Under the pieces are notes generated by a model. The model searched no databases and was not told the origin of the DNA. It worked only from the letters and a program-made list of their open reading frames with translations. From NCBI RefSeq assembly GCF_006363955.1, contig NZ_CP040948.1, positions 868,001 through 932,000 of the forward strand: a stretch of 64,000 nucleotides of DNA, in the 5' to 3' direction. Origin of the DNA: Methylophilus medardicus. GTDB taxonomy: Bacteria > Pseudomonadota > Gammaproteobacteria > Burkholderiales > Methylophilaceae. The position numbers were made by a program, and so were the translations under genes. This document shows, piece after piece, positions 8,764-16,375 of the stretch. The number at the start of each line of letters is the position of its first letter. Position 1 is the first letter of the stretch.

Positions 8764-9099
8764 TCATTCACTTTCTTGAGCTGGGTTGCAGGGATGTGGC
8801 GGGCAACAGCTCGTTTGTCCGGCACAACAATTTTCAGTCAGGTAGGTCAGCAGTGCATTCATACTTTGATAGTTCGCGGAATAATAGATATAGCGACTTT
8901 CTTGTCTGGCGCTGACTAAGCCCGCGTGACTCAGCTCCTTGAGGTGAAAGGAGAGCGTGCTATTAGGGATATGCAGCGCTTGCGAAATATTGCCGGCAGA
9001 GAGGCCTGCTTGGCCAGCTTGTACCAGACATCTAAAAATAGCCAGCCTAGCTTCTTGGGCGAGGGCGGCTAAAATAATCACAGCTTGAGATGGGTTCAT
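8764..9099 (-). CDS. arsR: ArsR-family arsenite-responsive repressor
   Basis: A 111-residue winged-helix repressor (helix-turn-helix around LSAGNISQALHIPNSTLSFHLKEL). The C-terminal segment holds Cys91, Cys92 and Cys98, plus Cys99 and Cys104. The 91/92/98 spacing equals the Cys95/Cys96/Cys102 arsenite site of Acidithiobacillus ferrooxidans ArsR, unlike the CVC site of the plasmid R773 type. The ATG at 9099 is preferred because the open frame upstream (to 9144) runs through the operator dyad. First gene of arsR-acr3-arsC, probably autoregulated. Confidence 0.93.
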   Translation of the reverse strand: MNPSQAVIILAALAQEARLAIFRCLVQAGQAGLSAGNISQALHIPNSTLSFHLKELSHAGLVSARQESRYIYYSANYQSMNALLTYLTENCCAGQTSCCPPHPCNPAQESE

Positions 9100-9103
9100 C
9101 TGT

Positions 9104-9129
9104 CTATATTTCCATAAATATAGAAATAT
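9104..9129 (-). promoter_or_regulatory. Probable ArsR operator/promoter (overlapping dyads)
   Basis: CTATATTT (9104-9111) and AAATATAG (9116-9123) are perfect arms with a four-base spacer. An overlapping dyad, ATATTTC (9106-9112) and GAAATAT (9123-9129), shares the same AT-rich core. The element ends five bases before the arsR start codon, where a repressor would block both initiation and ribosome access. Binding by ArsR is inferred from position and symmetry. Confidence 0.6.
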
Positions 9130-9182
9130 ATCAAGAGGCCGCACCTTTTATTCAAGCTAGGTCTATTTTGGGATAAAACAGA

Positions 9183-9216
9183 AGAAAAATAAGCGCACTA
9201 TCGAGATAGCGCGCTT
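9183..9216 (-). terminator. Terminator of the SDR-DUF2798 transcription unit
   Basis: AAGCGC(A)CTATC, GA, GATAG(C)GCGCTT forms a stem with one mismatch at 9191-9216, and the minus strand then reads a T-rich run opposite 9183-9190. It begins five bases beyond the stop of the minus-strand DUF2798 gene. Confidence 0.6.
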
Positions 9217-9220
9217 TTGC

Positions 9221-9469
9221 TCAAGACGTCTGCTTAACTATCCATGCGGTCAAGCGGAGCAGGATGGGCGCGAATAACAGGATGCTCATCAATACAATCG
9301 GCCAAGCGATGCTGACGCTACTTAACCATTTTTCAAACAGCTGTGATGTGGGTACCCGATGCGCGAGCAGGATGGTGACGCTGACAATGTTCACGGTGAC
9401 CAGTGACATGAGCGCAGCAAACACCACTCTGTGTTTCATGGCGCTTCGCTGATCAGGCGGATTTACCAT
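9221..9469 (-). CDS. DUF2798 family membrane protein (second copy)
   Basis: An 82-residue protein with two predicted helices (about residues 14-34 and 52-75) and the DUF2798 layout: FAALMSLVTVNIVSVTILLA then VSIAWPIVLMSILLFAPIL. It overlaps the end of the SDR gene by seven bases and is probably co-transcribed and translationally coupled with it. An internal ATG (residue 11, base 9439) could also serve as start. Function is unknown. It is only loosely similar to the copy at 5172-5426, so recent duplication is unlikely. Confidence 0.7.
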   Translation of the reverse strand: MVNPPDQRSAMKHRVVFAALMSLVTVNIVSVTILLAHRVPTSQLFEKWLSSVSIAWPIVLMSILLFAPILLRLTAWIVKQTS

Positions 9470-10206
9470 GGTAAGGACTGATCTTCGTGAAAATAACCGC
9501 CGCTGGGGCCCTGCGCATCTAACGTGGCCAGTCGGACGGATGTTTTCCAGCTATCACTGATCTCCATCGGTGCGTGCGGGCCGCCCAACGCTGTTTTGAC
9601 CCAGCCAGGGTGCGCTGAATTGACTTTGATAGCGGTGTCTTTTAAGGCGTGTGCCAAGTGAATGGTGAACATATTCAATGCGCTTTTTGAGGCGTTGTAA
9701 GCGAGTCCTTTTGCGGCTTCAATCGGGGAGTTAGGGGTGCTGTGTAAGGTCTGTGAGGCGAGAATACTGGTTAAATTAACGATGCGTCCGTGAGGCGCAC
9801 GCTCCAATAACGGTATCAATGCCTGCGTTAAGGCGACCACGGCAAAAAAATTTGCCTCAAAGGTACTTTTGAGTATGTCTTGACCAATGGTCAAACTATT
9901 GTTCTGTCCGATCAAGTCTTCTTCAAGAATACCTGCATTGTTGACTAAGATATCCAGGTGGCCAAAACGGGCAGATAATGCAGAGGCCACTGCTTGTGGT
10001 GAGTTTGTAAGCGTAGCATCATAGTGCAGATACTCGGCATCAATGTTTAAGGCCTTGAGTTCGCTAACAGCTTGCTCTCCTTTGTGCGCGTCTCTGGCGC
10101 CAATGATGACTTTGATGCCTTGTTCGCCTAATTTTTTGGCGGTCTCGAAACCGATGCCTCGGTTTGCGCCTGTAATCAAAGCAATACGTTGTGGTGAAGC
10201 ACTCAT
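9463..10206 (-). CDS. Short-chain dehydrogenase/reductase
   Basis: A 247-residue classical SDR with the Rossmann motif TGANRGIGFETA near the N terminus, the structural NNAG motif, and the catalytic YNASK (Tyr/Lys). The basic residues after the glycine motif (GARDAHKGE) favour NADPH over NADH. The substrate is not predictable. AGGAG precedes the ATG at 10206. It is divergent from a TetR gene, and the shared promoter region carries two copies of a TACC-N4-GGTA dyad, so TetR repression of this gene is likely. The DUF2798 gene follows in the same unit. Confidence 0.92.
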   Translation of the reverse strand: MSASPQRIALITGANRGIGFETAKKLGEQGIKVIIGARDAHKGEQAVSELKALNIDAEYLHYDATLTNSPQAVASALSARFGHLDILVNNAGILEEDLIGQNNSLTIGQDILKSTFEANFFAVVALTQALIPLLERAPHGRIVNLTSILASQTLHSTPNSPIEAAKGLAYNASKSALNMFTIHLAHALKDTAIKVNSAHPGWVKTALGGPHAPMEISDSWKTSVRLATLDAQGPSGGYFHEDQSLPW

Positions 10207-10241
10207 GTGAACTCCTAATAAGAGAGGGTGTTTTAATTAAA

Positions 10242-10253
10242 TACCAGTCGGTA
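10242..10253. promoter_or_regulatory. TetR-type operator, site 1
   Basis: TACCAGTCGGTA, a TACC-N4-GGTA dyad, sits 36 bases before the SDR start codon. It shares its arms with site 2 at 10298-10309; the centres are 56 bases apart. Confidence 0.65.
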
Positions 10254-10297
10254 AACAAATACTAAATGAATCGTTATTGCGGTGTCAACATATTTTT

Positions 10298-10309
10298 TAC
10301 CAAGTGGTA
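10298..10309. promoter_or_regulatory. TetR-type operator, site 2
   Basis: TACCAAGTGGTA, with the same arms as site 1, lies 33 bases before the tetR start codon. Placement of one site near each divergent start suggests simultaneous repression of the SDR gene and autoregulation by the adjacent TetR protein. Confidence 0.65.
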
Positions 10310-10342
10310 TAATAATTAAAAATATAGGTAGGCAGATTGATA

Positions 10343-10975
10343 ATGAATATCGAAATAATCTCAAAAAAACGGGGTAGACCGGCGGCGTTTGATTATGACA
10401 CCGCATTGCATCAGGCGATGGTTGCGTTTTGGCAGTATGGCTATGAAGGCACCTCCATGGCGACGTTGATGTCGGTCATGCAAATGAACAAAGCCAGTAT
10501 CTATGCGGCATATGGCAGTAAAGAGGCGTTGTTTAAGAAAGCTGTCGAATGCTATGTGCAGGGCCCTGCCAGTTTCTTTGCGACGTCGCTGGCGCAGGCG
10601 AATGCGCTAGACGTTGTTCAATCCATACTGACCAATGCGGCCACCATGTTAGCCGATCCGTCACACCCGGCAGGTTGCCTTGTAACGCATGGCGCATTGG
10701 CCTGCAGTGATGAAAGCCGTGAAGTCAAAGCATTGTTAGGTGGATACCGTGACGGCTTAGAGCAGACACTTGCGCAACGTCTAGGTACTTTAATGTCGGC
10801 ACAACAAAATAGTCTTGTAGATTCCGTAGTGCTTGCCAAGCTGGTGATGACGGTGCATCAGGGAATGGTGGTACAAGCGATCAGCGGTGCAACCCAGATT
10901 GCGTTAATGCATGTCGCTGAGATGGCGACGCAACTCGTGTCTCAATCCTTGCAACCGCAATCCTTAAATGTGTAG
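10343..10975 (+). CDS. TetR/AcrR-family transcriptional regulator (divergent from SDR)
   Basis: A 210-residue regulator with an N-terminal helix-turn-helix (about residues 10-55; YEGTSMATLMSVMQMNKASIYAAYGSKEALF) and a ligand-binding C-terminal domain with two cysteine-containing stretches (AGCLVTHGALACSD). The ATG at 10343 is preferred over the upstream TTG at 10337; AGGTAGG provides the ribosome site. Its divergent partner is the SDR gene, and paired dyads lie between them. By analogy with such TetR-SDR pairs it may respond to an electrophile or related substrate of the reductase; the ligand is not known. Confidence 0.92.
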   Translation: MNIEIISKKRGRPAAFDYDTALHQAMVAFWQYGYEGTSMATLMSVMQMNKASIYAAYGSKEALFKKAVECYVQGPASFFATSLAQANALDVVQSILTNAATMLADPSHPAGCLVTHGALACSDESREVKALLGGYRDGLEQTLAQRLGTLMSAQQNSLVDSVVLAKLVMTVHQGMVVQAISGATQIALMHVAEMATQLVSQSLQPQSLNV

Positions 10976-11019
10976 TGGTGCGAGTGGCTTTTTCTGCACT
11001 GGGGTCTATGCGCTCCGAA

Positions 11020-11568
11020 TTAAATGGCGTGACGCACTAGGGTCATGGCGGCGAGTTTAGCTCGGTTCGCTGCACCGGTATTTGGTGTTAAGCGCTCAAC
11101 CAGGGCTGCACCTTCAAACAGGATAGTCAGCTGCTGGCCGAGGGCCTCTGGGTCTTTTGCGCCGGCATGTCGTGCAATCTGACATAAATACCCTTGTAAC
11201 TCTGCTGACAACACCACAGAATACTGGTTGATGGGATGCTCGGCCTCTGGAAACTCCACCGCGGCAATATGAAACGGCAGACCGCGAAACTCTGGCTGGC
11301 TGATCCACTGCTCCATTAGCTCACACAGCAATAACAGTAGTTCTAATGATTCCGCTTTTTTTGAACTGAGCTGCGCATTCAACCATGCATAAAATTTATC
11401 CGACTTGTCGCGCAGATAAGCGGTAATCAGCTGATTTTTGCTTGGAAAGTGTTTATACAGTGTCGCTTTAGCGACTCCCGCTTCGAGGATGATGGTGTCG
11501 ACCCCAGAGGCTTGTATGCCTCTGCTGTCAAACAGACTGCTGGCAATATTCAGTATTTTCTCTCGCAT
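11020..11568 (-). CDS. TetR-family transcriptional regulator
   Basis: A 182-residue TetR protein with the typical N-terminal DNA-binding domain (LFDSRGIQASGVDTIILEAGVAKATLYKHFPSK, about residues 10-45). The start at 11568 is preferred because AAGAG lies six bases upstream; an ATG at 11574 abuts that site. It is not clearly paired with a target: downstream on the same strand is nothing before the convergent tetR, and upstream is the 257-residue membrane protein gene, 66 bases away and in the same direction. Function and ligand unknown. Confidence 0.9.
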   Translation of the reverse strand: MREKILNIASSLFDSRGIQASGVDTIILEAGVAKATLYKHFPSKNQLITAYLRDKSDKFYAWLNAQLSSKKAESLELLLLLCELMEQWISQPEFRGLPFHIAAVEFPEAEHPINQYSVVLSAELQGYLCQIARHAGAKDPEALGQQLTILFEGAALVERLTPNTGAANRAKLAAMTLVRHAI

Positions 11569-11634
11569 GTTCATCTCTTTTATCCTTTTGTCCCTGTGAT
11601 TAGGGTTCCCGATCTTTCGCTTGTTTAGCCTTAT

Positions 11635-12408
11635 TTATTGTTTTAGGTTGCGATCACGGCCTTGTGGTCGCATCAGTTCTTGCGGATACAGGCAACTGAC
11701 ATACCCCAAGGCTTGTCGCAAAGGCTCCACTTGGTCGACCTCTACTTTGCCTGCGGTCACAAATAAGATAAAGGCCTGACGTTGTGTTTCTGGCAGCATG
11801 GCCGCTTGTGGCAGTTGGCAACTCCCATTTTGCATTTTTTGGTAGGCTAAATTCAATAAACTCAGCGTAACCGGATCTACTGTGCCGCTTGTCGAGGGCT
11901 CAATGGTCTCGAGTGGTGAGGTCATGGACGCTACTTGCCGGTGTTTAACCGGAGTAAAGGCCATCCACACGACACACAAGCTTGCGAGCAATCCCAGCGA
12001 CAATGCATGCGGTAACATGGGCCGCGACAATTGCTCGTGGACTGACTGGTCAAATAAATGCCAAGCCCGGTGAGTGCCTGCTTGCGACTGTATCTGTATG
12101 GCGCCGATTGCCAAGAAAAACCATTGATCTAATAGTGTCGGCGTAAGCTTCACTGGCGATTGTTGCTGCGCTTGCTCAAACAGCTGGCGAATGGCTGCGA
12201 TATCCTGCCCATTCAATGCTGTATTTGCGCCACGCTGCGTCAAACGTTGTTTGTTCCATGCCACCAATGCATCTTGTAGTTGGTAAAAAGGGGCGTGTTT
12301 CGCCCATTGCTTTAAACCCAGCATCCACAAGCCCTGCGTTGCATATGCCTTGCACCTGCGCCCATATCGCTGTCTGCTCTGATTGCCTATCGAGAATAAA
12401 TTCAACAT
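11635..12408 (-). CDS. Unrecognised bitopic membrane protein, divergent from the mxa cluster
   Basis: I do not recognise this 257-residue protein. Residues 1-130 are basic, polar and helical, with no signal peptide. One clear transmembrane helix follows (about 133-151). The remainder (152-257) would be periplasmic and holds two cysteines (197 and 239) that could pair. The topology, a cytoplasmic helical half and a short exported tail, recalls the mirror image of MxaA, but I see no sequence motif linking them. It is divergent from mxaR across 180 bases, so a shared control region with the methanol dehydrogenase maturation genes is possible. AAGGGG lies just two bases before the ATG. Confidence 0.7.
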   Translation of the reverse strand: MLNLFSIGNQSRQRYGRRCKAYATQGLWMLGLKQWAKHAPFYQLQDALVAWNKQRLTQRGANTALNGQDIAAIRQLFEQAQQQSPVKLTPTLLDQWFFLAIGAIQIQSQAGTHRAWHLFDQSVHEQLSRPMLPHALSLGLLASLCVVWMAFTPVKHRQVASMTSPLETIEPSTSGTVDPVTLSLLNLAYQKMQNGSCQLPQAAMLPETQRQAFILFVTAGKVEVDQVEPLRQALGYVSCLYPQELMRPQGRDRNLKQ

Positions 12409-12588
12409 AACCCCTTAAAAATCCGCTTGCTTTTTTTTCAATGGCTGCAGTAGACTAGAAAGAAGTGAACAGACCTGTCTGCATATTAACGTGGTCACAC
12501 GCAAAATGCAACTGGTCGTTAACATCCTCCACGCCAAAAGCGATTTAACCATCATAGCGCTGGCTGAATTTGTAAACAAGGGATCATC

Positions 12589-13635
12589 ATGACATCAGTT
12601 TCGATTGCCACACAACTCGCAGAATGGCGCGACCATGCGCTGACGCTTGAAAACGAAGTGAAAAAAGTCGTGGTTGGCCAAGATAAGGCCATCCGCGCGA
12701 TCAATATCGCCATCTTCGCACGCGGTCATGTGTTGTTAGAGGGCGGCGTCGGGGTAGGTAAAACCACCTTGCTGCAATCGATTGCGCGAGGGTTGGGTGG
12801 CGCTTATGAGCGGATTGAAGGCACGGTGGATTTAATGCCAAATGATCTCATTTACCATACGTTTCTCGGCGAGGATGGACGACCCAAAGTTGAGGAGGGG
12901 CCTTTGCTGCGTGCGGGTGAGCAGCTGTCAGTATTTTTCTTTAACGAGATTAACCGGGCCCGGCCGCAAGTACATGCGCTGATGTTGCGCGTGATGGCCG
13001 AGCGCCATGTCAGTGCTTTCAAACAGGAATATCGCTTACCGCATATGTTGGTGTTTGCGGATCGCAATCAGGTCGAAAAAAACGAAACCTTTGAAATCCC
13101 CTCGGCGGCGCGTGACCGCTTTATGATGGAAATTCCCATTGAGATTCCTGAGGATAGGGCGTTACGTAAAGCGTTGATGTTTGATGTCAAGTTTCAACAT
13201 GCCGAGCGCCTCACCCAACAAGTGCAAGGCGGGGTGCTCGCTTATGACCAGTTGAATGCATTTTCCGATCTGTTGCAGCGTCATATTCAGGCGAGTGATG
13301 TGTTAGAGGATTACGCGCTGGATTTATGGCAGGCCACGCAATCGCCTGCCGCCTTTGGCATTCATCTCGATAGCGTCGATGTCAATCGCCTCATTCACAG
13401 CGGCGCCAGCCCGCGTGGCATGGGCATGTTGCTGAAAGCGGCCCGGGTACACGCTTGGTTGATGCAGCGTGACCATTTATATCCAGAAGACATACACGCT
13501 GTTTTTCATGAAATTATCGCGCATCGTCTGGTGTTGAATCCCATGTTTGAGAGTCGTCGCACACAACTTTCTCGCGAATTGACCAACCAGATTCTGGCCA
13601 GCGTGAGCGTGCCGGCACGGGCCAAAGCAGCATGA
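12589..13635 (+). CDS. mxaR: MxaR, MoxR-type AAA+ ATPase of methanol dehydrogenase maturation
   Basis: A 348-residue MoxR-family AAA+ ATPase. Walker A is GGVGVGKTT (residues 52-60). The Walker B region reads VFFFNEINRARPQ, with Asn119-Glu120 where most MoxR proteins have Asp-Glu. MoxR proteins act as chaperone-like ATPases working with von Willebrand A partners; MxaR is required for assembly or activity of methanol dehydrogenase in methylotrophs. AAGGGA lies seven bases before the ATG. First gene of mxaRSACKL; it overlaps mxaS by four bases (ATGA). The downstream order makes this assignment firmer than the ATPase fold alone would. Confidence 0.88.
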   Translation: MTSVSIATQLAEWRDHALTLENEVKKVVVGQDKAIRAINIAIFARGHVLLEGGVGVGKTTLLQSIARGLGGAYERIEGTVDLMPNDLIYHTFLGEDGRPKVEEGPLLRAGEQLSVFFFNEINRARPQVHALMLRVMAERHVSAFKQEYRLPHMLVFADRNQVEKNETFEIPSAARDRFMMEIPIEIPEDRALRKALMFDVKFQHAERLTQQVQGGVLAYDQLNAFSDLLQRHIQASDVLEDYALDLWQATQSPAAFGIHLDSVDVNRLIHSGASPRGMGMLLKAARVHAWLMQRDHLYPEDIHAVFHEIIAHRLVLNPMFESRRTQLSRELTNQILASVSVPARAKAA

Positions 13636-14492
13636 TTCCAACCAACGTGCAGTCATTTTTTTACCAAGTGCCATGGCGCTCAGCCAGCGTTCACACCGGG
13701 GAGCATCTCGGATTGCAACGCGGGCCAGGGGATGAGTTCAGCAAGCATATGTCATTGGTGGATTATCCGGATGCGCGGCGCGTGGATTTGCGTCAAACCT
13801 TGCGTGACCCTTATGAGCAGGTGCAGGTGCGGGTATTTAAACAAGAGGCCTCAAGCCCATTGTATGCGGTATGTGACTTGTCCAGCTCAATGCAGTTTGT
13901 GGGGCAGGTGAGTAAACGCGAGACTGTACAAAGCGTGGCGGCCTCCATCGCCTGTTCTGCGCATGAAAACAGCGATTTATTTGGGATGGTCTGTTACGAC
14001 CAGCGGGTGATTCCTGCCTTAACACAAGCCCCTAGCCATCATGCGCATCAGTCTTTTGCCACCATTGCACAATTGGCTGCTTTTCATAATCATCACCAAG
14101 CGAGTGAAGGCATTATCGAGGCCACCGGCTGGTTAGGTCAGCAAAAAGGCTTGGTGTTTTGGATCTCTGATTTTCATATGCCGCGCTCGCTGATTGAGCG
14201 TGGCCTCAATGGCATGTCTAACCATCAAGTGATTCCCATTGTATTGTGGGATCCGCACGAATATCAGCGTTTACCGCGATTTGGCTTTGGCAACATGCAA
14301 GACCCTGAAACGGGTCAGCAAAAAACCATTTTTTTTCGTCAAGCTATACGCGCGCAGTTTGCCGAGCAATTTGCACAGCGAAAACAAGCACTAGACCAAC
14401 TGTTTGCGACCTTTGAAATTCGCCCGCTGTATGTCACGGGGCCATTTCAAGCGTCCTTGCTATCAGATTATTTTGAACAACTTATTCATTAG
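13632..14492 (+). CDS. mxaS: MxaS, DUF58/vWA-like protein of the mxa cluster
   Basis: A 286-residue soluble DUF58 protein, the usual partner of MoxR ATPases. The DUF58 core PGDEFSKHMSLVDYPDARRVDLR is at residues 31-54, followed by a vWA-like metal site DLSSS in YAVCDLSSSMQF. No signal peptide or membrane helix is seen, so it is probably cytoplasmic. Together with MxaR, A, C, K and L it is implicated in methanol dehydrogenase maturation; its own biochemical role is undefined. Start overlaps the mxaR stop (ATGA); mxaA follows nine bases after its stop. Confidence 0.87.
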   Translation: MIPTNVQSFFYQVPWRSASVHTGEHLGLQRGPGDEFSKHMSLVDYPDARRVDLRQTLRDPYEQVQVRVFKQEASSPLYAVCDLSSSMQFVGQVSKRETVQSVAASIACSAHENSDLFGMVCYDQRVIPALTQAPSHHAHQSFATIAQLAAFHNHHQASEGIIEATGWLGQQKGLVFWISDFHMPRSLIERGLNGMSNHQVIPIVLWDPHEYQRLPRFGFGNMQDPETGQQKTIFFRQAIRAQFAEQFAQRKQALDQLFATFEIRPLYVTGPFQASLLSDYFEQLIH

Positions 14493-14501
14493 AGTACGGT
14501 G

Positions 14502-15410
14502 ATGAAACTGAATTTTATCGGCTGGTTAGCAGTTTTTATGGTGGCAATGCCGGTGTGGGCGCAGACGCCGGCATCGACGCAAGCGCCGACAGTACGCGTG
14601 ATCAATATCCATAATCCTGCGTTGTATGCGGGGGTTCAGCTGGGGGATGTCTTGCAACGGTCAATCAAGGTGTCTGTGCATGCCAGCGATGCACTGGATG
14701 AGAGTCGTCTGCCATTGAAAGGCTTGCAACGTCAGGGGATTGAATTGCGACAACTCAGCGTGCACAGCGAAGTGCAACAAGATCAAAAAATCTACCATTT
14801 GGTGTTTGATTATCAGGTATTTGCGAGTCCAGGTCGTCCGCTGCAATTGCAGTTGCCGGCAGAGCAGATATTGTTTAGTAGTGGCGCACAAATTGCACTG
14901 CCTGCTTGGCGTTTTTGGCTGATGTCACAGTTGCCCGACCGCTTGCAAGCCGTTAAATCTAGCGTGATTGCACAATATCGCCCGAGCTTACTCGCCGTGC
15001 AAACGAGTCAGTTGGGATTTGCCTTGAGTGGGTTTTTCGCCCTGTTAGGCGGCATATTATTACTCTACCGCAATGCAGATTGGGCTTGGCTACCAAGGAT
15101 GAACGGCCACTTTGCGCAGGCCTATCGTCGGCTCAAGCGGTTACCAGAGACGCCTGAAGGCCAAAAGCAAGCCACTTTGTTGATACAACATGCGTTTAAT
15201 CAGCATTTTGGCCAGCAGATGCTGGGTCAGCAAGTGTCGACGTTTGTGCAGCAACAGCCCGCTTTCAAAGCGCTGACGGCCGACATACAGCAGTTTTTTG
15301 TGCAGGCAAATGCCGTGTTATATGGCGGGCCGTTGCCTGCCATTCACGACTATTTGCAGCAGTGTAAAACCCTCACCCGGCAACTGCGCGCTTGTGAGCG
15401 GAGGCTGTGA
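14502..15410 (+). CDS. mxaA: MxaA, membrane-anchored calcium-insertion protein
   Basis: A 302-residue protein with a signal peptide (cleavage likely after VWA, residue 20), a periplasmic domain to about residue 165, one transmembrane helix (about 171-189) and a cytoplasmic helical tail (190-302) that resembles the tails of BatD-like proteins. In Methylobacterium, mxaA, mxaK and mxaL mutants make methanol dehydrogenase lacking calcium, so a role in calcium insertion is established for the family. The ATG at 14502 is chosen over the GTG at 14499. Stop overlaps mxaC by one base (TGATG). Confidence 0.82.
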   Translation: MKLNFIGWLAVFMVAMPVWAQTPASTQAPTVRVINIHNPALYAGVQLGDVLQRSIKVSVHASDALDESRLPLKGLQRQGIELRQLSVHSEVQQDQKIYHLVFDYQVFASPGRPLQLQLPAEQILFSSGAQIALPAWRFWLMSQLPDRLQAVKSSVIAQYRPSLLAVQTSQLGFALSGFFALLGGILLLYRNADWAWLPRMNGHFAQAYRRLKRLPETPEGQKQATLLIQHAFNQHFGQQMLGQQVSTFVQQQPAFKALTADIQQFFVQANAVLYGGPLPAIHDYLQQCKTLTRQLRACERRL

Positions 15411-16375
15411 TGCATTGGTTACAGCCTTGGTTTTTGCTGTTATTGCCGCTAGTCCTAATTCCATTTTGGCTGCAAAGCCGTCATGCACAAGCTTACTCTT
15501 GGTTAGAGATGGTGCCTTCGGATACGTTTTCAGACCGCATGCATACCGCGGTGAAAGCTGCGACCAGCCTGTTATTGCTTCTGCTGGTGCTGGCGTTGGC
15601 CGGACCGCAGGGGGACAGTCATCAAGAGCAGAAAATTGGTAAGGGCGCACAAAGTGTCTTCGTGATTGACCGCAGTGTGAGTATGGACCATCCGTTTGCT
15701 GGACAGGCGACTGGAGGACATGCGGCAGAAATTAAATCTGCAGCGGCGAGGCGTCTGATTACGGCATTTATTGATTCACGCCCTGACGACATGATGGGCG
15801 TGGTTGGGTTTACCAATTCTGCCTTGTATGGCATGAAAATCACCACCAACCGTGAGGGCATCCACGCGGCCATTCAAGCAGCCACTGGGCCAGCCCTCAA
15901 TCAAACCAATATTGGTGCCGGCATCACCAATGCCGTTACCCTGTTTGAGAACATCGCCAGCACGGGCTCTCGCGCGATTGTATTGCTTTCGGATGGGGCA
16001 GGTAAGTTGAGCCCACGCGTGAAGTATCAGATTCGCAAACAACTGGTGGGTAAAAAACTCAACTTATACTGGATTGTGCTACGTGAACCAGACGACATCA
16101 GTATTTTCAGTCAACAGACCTACGATGATGACCATTTGCCAGAAGCGATCGCGCTTGACCGTTTTTTCCAATCCCTGCAAGTGAAATATAAAGCGTTTGA
16201 GGCAGACAATGCGACAGCACTAGAATCGGCTTTACGTGAAATTGATGCCAAGGAAAAAAACGTCATTCAGTACGACATCATGATTCCGGGCCATGACTAT
16301 GCAAAAGACCTCATGGTGGGCGCTTTGTTACTGGGGCTGGCCTTGCTATTGATTAAACACATGAAGGTGTACTGA
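15410..16375 (+). CDS. mxaC: MxaC, von Willebrand A membrane protein
   Basis: A 321-residue BatA/BatB-type protein: two N-terminal helices (about residues 3-20 and 48-64), a vWA domain with MIDAS DRSVS (in VFVIDRSVSMDHPF) and a second metal-site region LLSDGAG, then a C-terminal helix. The vWA domain would face the periplasm. It is the mxaC of the cluster, needed for methanol dehydrogenase maturation. GAGCGGAGG precedes the ATG at 15410, which shares its first base with the mxaA stop; its own stop overlaps mxaK (TGATG). Confidence 0.84.
   Translation: MHWLQPWFLLLLPLVLIPFWLQSRHAQAYSWLEMVPSDTFSDRMHTAVKAATSLLLLLLVLALAGPQGDSHQEQKIGKGAQSVFVIDRSVSMDHPFAGQATGGHAAEIKSAAARRLITAFIDSRPDDMMGVVGFTNSALYGMKITTNREGIHAAIQAATGPALNQTNIGAGITNAVTLFENIASTGSRAIVLLSDGAGKLSPRVKYQIRKQLVGKKLNLYWIVLREPDDISIFSQQTYDDDHLPEAIALDRFFQSLQVKYKAFEADNATALESALREIDAKEKNVIQYDIMIPGHDYAKDLMVGALLLGLALLLIKHMKVY

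Noticed and set aside
12409-12588. Sigma-70 promoter sites in the mxaR divergent region
   Set aside because: No pair of hexamers with good match and spacing could be picked on either strand, so I list none; methylotroph promoters can be atypical.
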